Source: Promethearchaeota archaeon
GTDB taxonomy: Archaea > Asgardarchaeota > Lokiarchaeia > Sigynarchaeales > SOKP01
Length of the DNA stretch: 25,163 nucleotides
Assembly (NCBI GenBank): GCA_019058515.1
Contig: JAHPYY010000084.1
Span: 1 to 25,163, forward strand
Reading direction: 5' to 3'
The notes under the pieces are model-generated. The model was not told the DNA's origin. It did no database searches and worked only from the letters and a program-made list of their open reading frames with translations. Every line of letters starts with the position of its first letter. Within the stretch, counting starts at the first letter, position 1. The position numbers were made by a program, and so were the translations under genes. Below are positions 17,169-24,402 of this stretch, piece by piece.

Positions 17169-18641
17169 ATGACTGAAGAAAAAGAGGAGGCTTCAACTAA
17201 ATATAATTACTCGTTCGATTATATTCAGAAAAAACTCGAGGGAAAAAAAGATAGCTACGGAATGCTTATGAAGGAGATCGTTCGGACAGGAATCTGTACT
17301 GAATGTGGAACTTGTGCGGCGGTCTGTCCTGTTCTCGAGTGGGATTATGTAACAAGTCAACCAAAATTGATTGGAAAGTGTACGGGTTGTGGAATTTGCT
17401 ATAATCAGTGTCCTAGAACTATAACCGATCCCGTCCAATTAATGGGCGAATTCAAGACGGGTTATGTCGCAAATACCAACATTCCGGAGGTTATTGGCGG
17501 GCAAGACGGAGGGACGGTAACAAGCCTACTTGCTTATCTTTTCGACGAACATTTAATTGATGCTGCAATTGTTACTATGAAAAATCCCGAAAAACCTTGG
17601 TATCCCGCTGCCCAAATTATAACAAGTAAGGACGACGCTGTAGCTGCTTCAGGTTCAGTATATTGTCACTCTCAAACGGTGGACGCATTAATGGACGCAA
17701 TCCGACAAGATTTTCGTTCTATTGCCTTCGTAGGTACACCGTGTAACATTGACGCAGTTAAGAAAATGATGGATAGTCCTTCGGGAATGCTTCGATGGTT
17801 TATGAGATCCAACATTATCACCATTGGACTATTTTGCATGGATTCCTTCTCCCCTGAGACTCTATATCCAATGTTTGAAAAGGACGGTATCGATTTGAGT
17901 AAAGTGAATAAAATGGACATCAATAAAGGGAAATTTCATTTGTACTACGATAATCAAGAAGAACCAGTCAAGTCTTACAGCATTAGCTCGCTTCATAAAT
18001 ATAGAAGTTCTAGCTGCTCGTTCTGTACCGATTTAACTGCGGAAAATGCAGATATATCCGTTGGTTCAGTGGGTAGCGGAGCTAAAAAAAATACGGTATT
18101 TGCTAGGACGGGGATTGGCGCTGAAATCATTGAAGATGCAGCGAAAAAAGGGTATTTAACTATAGAGCCTTACAACGCTATAAATCTAAACGCAGTACTC
18201 TTTCTAGGTAAAATGAAAAAAGTTACACAGTATAACATTCAAAAACGAAAAGTTTTTATTATTAAGGATGTAGAAGAGCCCGAGGAATTAAGAATCGAGA
18301 CCAAACCAGAAGAAAGCACTAGCCAAACCTTATTTACTTCTAGGAAAGCGTTAGGTGTTACTAAGACTCTCAACGAAAAAGAGAAATTCCTAAAACTTAC
18401 CATCTCAAATACTATAGGGTTCATGTTGGAAGATATTAAAATCAGAGTCGCTACTGTCGAAGATATGTTCGAGAAACAACCTTGGATAACAACTATCAAG
18501 GAACTTTTTCCCTACGAGTCGGTAGAAATCGATTATCCCGTCGATGAATTAGAAGGAAGCGTTCTTATCGAAGCGATTGCTGAAGAGTACGGTAAAATTT
18601 ATTCTAAATCGTTAAAATTTGCCCCAAAACCTGCAAAATAA
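17169..18641 (+). CDS. FrhB/FdhB-family F420-dependent oxidoreductase beta subunit with 2x[4Fe-4S]
   Basis: FrhB-family proteins bind FAD and iron-sulfur clusters and pass electrons to or from coenzyme F420 or ferredoxin. This 490-residue protein has two ferredoxin-type motifs at the N-terminus: Cys43, 46, 49 and 53 (CTECGTCAAVCP) and Cys71, 74, 77 and 81 (CTGCGICYNQCP). The FrhB N-terminal domain follows (GGQDGGTVTSLLAYLFDE), then the C-terminal FrhB domain with GTPCNIDAVKKM and the Cys-rich YRSSSCSFCTDLTAENADIS. After about residue 390 there is an extra part of roughly 100 residues that looks like an alpha/beta domain. I do not recognise it, and it is longer than a minimal FrhB. There is no adjacent hydrogenase or formate dehydrogenase subunit, so the electron partner is unknown. 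ATG at 17169 is preceded only by a weak AGGA. Confidence 0.88.
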   Translation: MTEEKEEASTKYNYSFDYIQKKLEGKKDSYGMLMKEIVRTGICTECGTCAAVCPVLEWDYVTSQPKLIGKCTGCGICYNQCPRTITDPVQLMGEFKTGYVANTNIPEVIGGQDGGTVTSLLAYLFDEHLIDAAIVTMKNPEKPWYPAAQIITSKDDAVAASGSVYCHSQTVDALMDAIRQDFRSIAFVGTPCNIDAVKKMMDSPSGMLRWFMRSNIITIGLFCMDSFSPETLYPMFEKDGIDLSKVNKMDINKGKFHLYYDNQEEPVKSYSISSLHKYRSSSCSFCTDLTAENADISVGSVGSGAKKNTVFARTGIGAEIIEDAAKKGYLTIEPYNAINLNAVLFLGKMKKVTQYNIQKRKVFIIKDVEEPEELRIETKPEESTSQTLFTSRKALGVTKTLNEKEKFLKLTISNTIGFMLEDIKIRVATVEDMFEKQPWITTIKELFPYESVEIDYPVDELEGSVLIEAIAEEYGKIYSKSLKFAPKPAK

Positions 18642-18823
18642 AACCCTTACATTTTTTATACTTATTTTCTTTTAAGAAGTTAATTGCAATTTTTTAGATC
18701 TCTAATCTCTATTAAATTTGGGAGTAAGTAGGTCAATTGAAAATGGAATCGATAAAAGAATAGGGTATTGGAATAGAACGAATCGATTCAAAACTCTTAA
18801 TTATATAGGTATTATCCAGGTTG

Positions 18824-19531
18824 ATGCAAAAAATTACTTCACCACATATCGCTGTGATTGTTCCTGCTTTTAACGAACAAAACATAATACCAAAAATAAT
18901 TGAAAAAATAAAAATAAACCTCCCTAAAGGTTCAGAAATAATTGTAATTGATGATGGCTCTGAAGATAATACATCTCAAATAGTTTCCAGTTTAAATGTG
19001 ATTTTACTTACTCACAAAAAAAATATGGGATATGGAGCAGCTATTCGAACTGGTTTAAATTACTGTAAGAACGAAAGGTTTGACATTGTTATTACAATCG
19101 ATGCAGATGGTCAACACGATCCATATTACATCAATTCCCTAATTAATCCAATCTTAAACCATAAAGCTGATTTTGTAATTGCTAATAGATTTTTTCACGG
19201 ATATAAGCTACCACTCTTAAAAAGACTGTTTATTCGAAGTCTTTCGGTTATCTATTTAATTTTATTCAAACAATGGATTAGAGATCCTACAAACGGATAT
19301 AGAGCGATGAGTAATAGATTGTACGCGAATTTGAAATTAGAGAGTAATTATTCTGTATCGCAAGAGATGCTTATTAAAATACTACCACATTTCGAGGCAA
19401 AGGAAATTCCAATTAGAATGTTTCCTAGGAGATTTGGGAATTCTTTTGTGAGTGCTAAAAAGTACTTCGTATACATTTTTTTTATGATAATAAAAGAATA
19501 CATTATTCCAAAATTGAGAAATAGGTTCTAA
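18824..19531 (+). CDS. Family 2 glycosyltransferase, polyprenyl-phosphate sugar synthase type
   Basis: The enzyme transfers a sugar from a nucleotide donor, probably to a polyprenyl (dolichyl) phosphate on the inner face of the membrane. The GT-A signatures are in order: IVPAFNE, VIDDGSEDNT, NMGYGAAIRTGL, the metal-binding TIDADGQHDP and IRDPTNGYRAMS, the last being typical of DPM1/DPG-synthase-like members. At about 235 residues it is the catalytic domain alone. A weakly hydrophobic stretch near the C-terminus (KKYFVYIFFMIIKEYIIPKL) may touch the membrane; no long transmembrane pair follows. TTG at 18821 directly precedes ATG at 18824 and the ATG is the better start. TTATATAGG lies about 15 bp upstream and may be a TATA box. 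Confidence 0.88.
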   Translation: MQKITSPHIAVIVPAFNEQNIIPKIIEKIKINLPKGSEIIVIDDGSEDNTSQIVSSLNVILLTHKKNMGYGAAIRTGLNYCKNERFDIVITIDADGQHDPYYINSLINPILNHKADFVIANRFFHGYKLPLLKRLFIRSLSVIYLILFKQWIRDPTNGYRAMSNRLYANLKLESNYSVSQEMLIKILPHFEAKEIPIRMFPRRFGNSFVSAKKYFVYIFFMIIKEYIIPKLRNRF

Positions 19532-19703
19532 ATGAATCAGGTCAATTTCAATAAAGAAAACAGGGTTTAAACTTTGCCAATAAAAAAAATTGAGATATAT
19601 ATTTGTACTTTTTAGATTTCTCGTTAAAAATTATTAGGGTTACATAACTTTTTAAAGACATTTTTCTTAAAAATTCTATAACGAGGGAAATTCCTTTAAA
19701 TTC

Positions 19704-20297
19704 ATGGAGAACGAGGCTTTTGACAAGAAATCTTTTATTGGGCAGATGAGTTTGGATTTATTGGTGATGGCGATTATCTTATTAGAAATCAAGAAACAGT
19801 TTCGGACTTCATAAATGAATTAGACAAACAGGCTACTTATTTAGGAGATGAAGAAGACGACAAAATCCTTAGTAAAAAGGAATTAAAGAAGAAAGGGGAC
19901 GTTTTAGCGTTTATTAGCTATTCTATAAGAGATAGTAATTTTTTTTAATTTAAGGATATTGCACAGACAATCTCTAAATACAACCTCATTAAAGATATAC
20001 TATATTGCGAAGAAGATACGGGGGATAACTTTATCATGTATATGAATAAATATGTTGGAAAATGCGATGTTATGATATTAGTTTACTCTCAGAATTCGAT
20101 TAGTTCAGAATTCGTAGAAAACGAGTGGATGGCAGCTCGTACAATGGAAAAAACCGATAATTCCAGTCTTTTCCGATATGGAGCATATACCTCCACTTTT
20201 AAGGGCAAGAGTAGGGATAGAATATAACCTAATTGATCCTCAAAAGAATATTGAGTTTATCTATGATTTAATTCTAAAGAAGACCCAAGTAATTTAA
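19704..20297 (+). pseudogene. TIR-domain protein, broken by two frameshifts and a stop
   Basis: TIR domains bind or cleave NAD or mediate signalling contacts. Reading across lesions gives MENEAFDK, then QEIFYWADEFGFIGDGDYLI in another frame, a charged linker, and the TIR domain: VLAFISYSIRDSNFF, stop TAA at 19946-19948, FKDIAQTISKYNLIKDILYC, EEDTGDNFIMYMNKYVGKCD, VMILVYSQNSISSEFVENEW. After the A run at 20148-20153 the frame shifts again: deleting one A restores KPIIPVFSDMEHIPPLLRAR, then VGIEYNLIDPQKNIEFIYDL and the normal end at 20297. The catalytic-site Glu region (SSEFVENEW) is intact. Only a 63-codon piece from 20036 is open. It is a pseudogene unless the assembly is wrong. Confidence 0.75.
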
Positions 20298-20442
20298 TAT
20301 TCAAATTTAATTAATTTTTTTTTTTTCATCTTTCTTTGTAATTATTATCAGGGAAAAAAAGGAATTCTAATTGGATTTATAAAATAACTATTATCTTTTT
20401 TATAAACAAATCATTTAAAAATTAAAGAAAAAACCTAAAGAG

Positions 20443-20450
20443 TTATATAA
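20443..20450 (+). promoter_or_regulatory. Possible TATA box
   Basis: TTATATAA ends 19 bp before the ATG at 20470 in A/T-rich DNA. The distance fits an archaeal TATA box for a nearly leaderless transcript of the C_GCAxxG_C_C gene, and no ribosome binding site precedes that start. Confidence 0.35.
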
Positions 20451-20469
20451 CCCTAGAAGTGTTTCAAAC

Positions 20470-20988
20470 ATGTCTGAAAAAGATTACAACACCCTTTTTG
20501 ATAAAAAGGTTCAGGAATTGGAAGAAACATTGCCAACAAAAACAGTGGGAGTAAACTGCGCCGAGTTAACGCTTACAAGCGTTTTAGATGTACTTGGAAT
20601 TGATAATCACTATTTTCATAACATAGCAATTCCATTAGCGGGAGGTTTTGGAGGGTATAAATCTAAGAAAGGATGGCAAGGAGCCTGCGGGGCTGTGGCT
20701 GGAGCTTGTGCAGCAATTGGCGCTATAATGGGATCTAACGAAAGGATGGACGAACAAACAATGTTGATTGCGTCTTTAAAAGCATCAGAATACTGTAGTG
20801 AATTTGAAAACGAATTCGGTTCTGTGATTTGCGCAGAGTTGTGTGGATTCGATTTTAGTGATCCTAATGGATTTATGGAATATCAAGAGAGTGGAACTTG
20901 GGGCAAGAAATGCTATAAATTTGTAGTATGGGCTGTTGATAAAGTAAGAAAGATGACGAGAAAAGACTTAAAACGCAAATGGAAATAA
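20470..20988 (+). CDS. C_GCAxxG_C_C family protein (predicted redox protein)
   Basis: This small cytoplasmic protein of 172 residues has the conserved cysteine pattern of the C_GCAxxG_C_C family: Cys30 (VNCAEL), a Gly-rich loop (LAGGFGGYKSKKGWQ), Cys73 in GACGAVAGACAAIG with Cys80, Cys109 (EYCSEF), Cys121 and Cys125 (VICAELCGFD) and Cys148. The family is thought to bind a metal or cluster or do thiol redox chemistry; the substrate is not known. The C-terminus is basic (RKDLKRKWK). It stands alone between a TIR pseudogene and an HNH-like gene. The family assignment is good, the role is open. Confidence 0.85.
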   Translation: MSEKDYNTLFDKKVQELEETLPTKTVGVNCAELTLTSVLDVLGIDNHYFHNIAIPLAGGFGGYKSKKGWQGACGAVAGACAAIGAIMGSNERMDEQTMLIASLKASEYCSEFENEFGSVICAELCGFDFSDPNGFMEYQESGTWGKKCYKFVVWAVDKVRKMTRKDLKRKWK

Positions 20989-21138
20989 GAGAATTTTTAT
21001 TTTCTTAAATATCTTTTTTTTATTCTACTTTTATTACTAGTTGAGTCTTTTTAATAAAGTAGAAAAATCAAATTATGAACTTAAATTTGAGATTCTTCAG
21101 AATAATATAACTAAAGGAGATTATTTTGATATATTCAA

Positions 21139-21675
21139 ATGTTCGGTTTTAGTCCATATGATGGTTATGATATTTATCAACATTTACAGGATGGGAATTC
21201 TGCAAGTTTCCATCATTTAAATTTTAATAAGAAGTGTGACGATTTTAACAATCTTATTTTTATGCCTAAAAGAAATAAGGATACTACTGTATCATATGTT
21301 TACCATCATCACCCTATTGTGAAAACCAAGAAACTTTTTGATACAACAATATATAATATGGAAATTCTTGAACAAATTTGCCTTATAAATGATTTTACAT
21401 ATTCAAAGAGATTGAAAAATTGGGATAATGATTCTATTAAATTATTAAAATATAGAATGACTAATGATAATTGGATTAAAGATATCCATTTCTTTTTACC
21501 TAGGGGCAATTATCCTTATAAACTGAAAGATAAGACTCTTGAATATTTTTTTAGGAAATTCATCCATACAGATTTCCATTATAGATCAAGGATATTAAGT
21601 TTAGATTTTAAAAAATTTTGGAAAGAATATCTAGATTATAGAAAGAAGTTAAGAAAGAATATTTCCAAGTGCTAA
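21139..21675 (+). CDS. Hypothetical protein with HNH-like motif
   Basis: This 178-residue basic protein is rich in Lys, Asn, Tyr and His. Residues about 24-45 (FHHLNFNKKCDDFNNLIFMP) follow the HNH pattern: His-His, spacer, Asn-Asn-Leu. Such nucleases usually read HHI...N...NL followed by a Cys or His pair; here the next conserved-looking residues are YHHHPIV. The remaining 110 residues are helical and not recognised. In the frame just upstream, before ATG 21139, a coding-like EILQNNITKGDYFDIFK is out of frame, so the gene could have lost its N-terminus. Codon use is very A/T-rich compared with its neighbours. Nuclease function is only a suggestion. Confidence 0.5.
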   Translation: MFGFSPYDGYDIYQHLQDGNSASFHHLNFNKKCDDFNNLIFMPKRNKDTTVSYVYHHHPIVKTKKLFDTTIYNMEILEQICLINDFTYSKRLKNWDNDSIKLLKYRMTNDNWIKDIHFFLPRGNYPYKLKDKTLEYFFRKFIHTDFHYRSRILSLDFKKFWKEYLDYRKKLRKNISKC

Positions 21676-21774
21676 ATCACTAACATATAACAATTGATAA
21701 TATAGAAATAAAGTGAATAATTATATAAAATTAATATATAATACCAAATACGATTAAATAACGAATTAAAGCAA

Positions 21775-21780
21775 AGGTGA
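21775..21780 (+). promoter_or_regulatory. Ribosome binding site before an ATT codon
   Basis: AGGTGA lies 6 bases before ATT at 21787, where the GTPase reading frame begins as (M/I)KISLVGLGG. The good spacing marks ATT as the former or actual start codon. No ATG is available in this frame. Confidence 0.55.
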
Positions 21781-21786
21781 TTTATC

Positions 21787-22726
21787 ATTAAGATTAGTTT
21801 AGTTGGATTAGGCGGGTGTGGTAAAACCAGCCTATATTCAGTAGCATTCGCGGAAAAATCAGCGGAAGATACGAAAAACCTGAGCCCAACTATATTATAT
21901 GAAACGAGGAGACAATGAAAAAAACTTATTTTTTCATCATCTAAATCCGTTTCTGGGATTACAGGTCGGTATATTCGATTTTGGAGGCCAAGAGCAATAC
22001 CGAAAAGAGTACATGGAAAAGCCTGAGGTCTTCAGAGGGACGGATATTTTAATTCCTATTGTTGATCTCCACGATCCTAACAATTTCGAGCAAGCCAAAG
22101 AGTACTTTGAGGGATTGTTGGGCATTTATAAAGCTAACAACGAAAAACCAAAGATATTCTTGTTCTTACATAAATTTGATGTAGAAGACTACCAGAAAGA
22201 GCTTCTCGATACTAACGTGAAAAAAGCTAAAGAAATATTCCTTGATATATTCAACGAATACGACTTCAATTACGAACTTACTAGCATTTACGAACAGGAT
22301 AAATTAGCTAAAATTTTTAGGGATATTCTCATCTCCTCCTATACGGATTTGAAAACGCATGTGGAAAAAGCAGAAACACACTTGGAGGAAATCAACGCTA
22401 AAATCATTATCGCGGATATATCTGGAAATGTAATCGTTCATAACGTCCAAGGAGTGAGTAGCGGGCTAACATTGCGAGGAGACTTGAGAGATTTCATAAA
22501 CGCCTGCAACACGGTTAGGGAAAATGTGTTCATGTCAGACTCTGCTTCTTTTAGAGGAAGGAACGACGAAGGAAAGGAAATAGAATTACACATTTTCAAA
22601 TATATAATTTCAGTATTGGTTATGAAAACGGGAGATCTCGACAAAGATTCCCAAGAAAAACTTAACACGCTTCTTAAGGACATGCAATTATTCGCCGACC
22701 TTATTATTTCGGCACATTCGGACTAA
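21787..22726 (+). pseudogene. Rag/Gtr-like small GTPase with C-terminal roadblock/longin-like domain, frameshifted
   Basis: Small GTPases of this type switch between GDP and GTP states. The first frame (21787-21918) holds the P-loop KISLVGLGGCGKTSLYSVAF and switch I-like SPTILYETRR, then stops at TGA 21916-21918. The +1 frame (open from ATG 21899) continues with LQVGIFDFGGQEQYRKEY (G3), VDLHDPNNFEQAKEYFEGLL, FLHKFDVEDY (G4) and SIYEQ (G5-like). A C-terminal domain of about 120 residues (KIIIADISGNVIVHNVQG ... LLKDMQLFADLIISAH) resembles a roadblock/longin fold. One base removed between 21905 and 21930, near GGAGACAATGAAAAAAA, joins the parts. As it stands, no protein contains both the P-loop and G3. 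The 275-residue second part alone could not bind nucleotide normally. Confidence 0.8.
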
Positions 22727-22994
22727 TTAACTAATTCTTTTTTACTCCTTTTTTTAAAAGTCCTATACTTGTAGACACTTATCGAATTTTGTAGTTTCAT
22801 AAGCAGTTATAATCTTAATTGTGTCTTTTTTAATGGCGTAAAAAACTCAAAGTAGATAAGTTTCAAACTTCTTTTGAACTAAAATATTTCCATATTTATC
22901 ATTTATTTTTTAATCTGGTTGATTAATAGTATTTATTTATCAATTGCATCAATTTGACGAAGGTTTATTTGTTGCAAAGCATGTTAAATGAATT

Positions 22995-23221
22995 TTATGA
23001 CCATTGAGCACCCACAGGTATAATTTCTTCAGGATTCATTTTTATAATTTCATTAAGATTAAGTTTACGCTGTGAATAATTCAGAATCTCTATTCCTACT
23101 ATATTTCTTGTACTCCCGTAGTCAATAATGACCCCTTCGTTAACCTCTTCAGATTCCCTAACCTTCTCTTAAAAAGCTGTATATATAAGACATCTGTGAC
23201 CTTATCAAATGAGATTTGCAC
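22995..23221 (-). pseudogene. DUF2283 family protein, frameshifted
   Basis: DUF2283 proteins are about 70 residues, of unknown function and often near toxin-antitoxin-like genes. The minus strand from GTG 23221 reads VQISFDKVTDVLYIQLFK, the usual N-terminus of the family. It then shifts by one base near 23166-23172 and continues as EKVRESEEVNEGVIIDYGS, NIVGIEILNYSQRKL and a C-terminal tail to TAA at 22995. Adding one A in the AAGAGAAGG context restores the frame. The region from 22727 to 22994 next to it holds nothing I can identify. Confidence 0.65.
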
Positions 23222-23360
23222 AATAAAAGGATAAATAACCTACTTTATAAATTTGCTATTTAAATCTTAAAGCACTATCGGATTATAGTATACATACATT
23301 CAAATAATGTCGCTAGAGACAAAACAAGTATAAATGTTTATAATAACTGATTATGTTAAT

Positions 23361-23367
23361 GGGAGGT
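23361..23367 (+). promoter_or_regulatory. Strong ribosome binding site
   Basis: GGGAGGT ends 7 bases before the ATG at 23375 and fixes that start. It is the clearest Shine-Dalgarno sequence in the window. A TATA-like GTATAAATG lies about 30 bp further upstream. Confidence 0.75.
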
Positions 23368-23374
23368 TAAACAT

Positions 23375-23971
23375 ATGAAATCAACATTTACCAAAAAGTA
23401 CCCATCTATTGCTTGCTGTGGTATTGATTGTGGATTATGTCCTCGCTATTACACAAAGGGACCTTCAAAATGCCCAGGTTGTGGGGGACCTGACTTTTCT
23501 CGTAAGCACCCCTCATGCTCTATACTAACGTGTAGTTTGAAAAAACACGGCTTTGAAACTTGTGCAGATTGCACTCAATTTCCCTGTGAAAAACTAGAAC
23601 CATGGGATAAAGCAGACTCATTTGTTACGCATAGAGTCTGTCTTCAAAATTTAAATGAGATAAAGCAAAACGGTATCGAAACTTTCCTTGTCCAACAGGG
23701 CACTCGCATAGAAATTCTTGAAATGTTATTGAATTCCTATAACGAGGGAAGATCAAAAAGCTTATTCTGTTTAGCCACAACTTTGCTTTCCATTGAGGAT
23801 TTAAACGATGCAATTGCTGGGGTGAAAAAAAAAATCGCAAAAGAGAATGTTAAATCAACGGACCTCAAAACTAAATCAAAACTTATCAAAGAAGCGTTCA
23901 ATCAATACGCAAGTAGCAAGAATATCGATTTAAAATTAAGAAAAACAACTAAATCAATCCATACAAGCTAA
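23375..23971 (+). CDS. DUF3795 cysteine-rich protein
   Basis: This 198-residue protein has a Cys-rich N-terminal half: Cys14, 15, 19 and 22 (ACCGIDCGLCP), Cys33 and 36 (KCPGCGG), Cys48 and 53, and Cys63, 66 and 71 (CADCTQFPC). This is the pattern of DUF3795, thought to bind zinc or an iron-sulfur cluster. The second half is helical and basic (DAIAGVKKKIAKENVKST, then LKLRKTTKSIHTS) and is not recognised. No signal peptide is present. It sits between the frameshifted GTPase and a second copy of that GTPase's C-terminus, and no functional partner is evident. Function unknown. Confidence 0.85.
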   Translation: MKSTFTKKYPSIACCGIDCGLCPRYYTKGPSKCPGCGGPDFSRKHPSCSILTCSLKKHGFETCADCTQFPCEKLEPWDKADSFVTHRVCLQNLNEIKQNGIETFLVQQGTRIEILEMLLNSYNEGRSKSLFCLATTLLSIEDLNDAIAGVKKKIAKENVKSTDLKTKSKLIKEAFNQYASSKNIDLKLRKTTKSIHTS

Positions 23972-24037
23972 CACAAATCAAAAGTAAATAATTGAATCTT
24001 TAACCCTTTCTCTTGATTTTTCTTCTTTTGTTATATT

Positions 24038-24166
24038 ATATTCATTATCTCAGTCCTGGTTATGAAGTCGGGAGATCTTGATAAGGACTCTCAAGATAAA
24101 CTTAACACACTTTTGAAGGCCATGCAATTATTTGCAGATCTTATCATTTCGGTTCTTTCAGATTAA
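24038..24166 (+). pseudogene. Second copy of the GTPase C-terminus (remnant)
   Basis: The frame reads FIISVLVMKSGDLDKDSQDK, then LNTLLKAMQLFADLIISVLS-D and TAA. It matches the last 41 residues of the GTPase ending at 22726, with about six amino-acid differences and many synonymous base differences. No GTPase sequence precedes it; upstream are a T-rich stretch and the DUF3795 gene. It is the tail of a diverged paralog whose front was deleted. Confidence 0.8.
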
Positions 24167-24402
24167 TTATCAACCCTTTTTTTGAAGCATTTTATAGTAA
24201 TATTTTAATTATAACCTTTTCTTAAATTATAGCTTCTTAGTAATAAGTTTTAATTATTTATATTTGATTAAGGGTTATAATCCTCATATTACAAAAAAAT
24301 CAATATTTATATAGGTAAGAAATTAGAATATCATTTACAGCGAAATAGAATTATTTTATTTGACATATAAAATATGCTAAATCTAAAATATTGGTGATAT
24401 TA

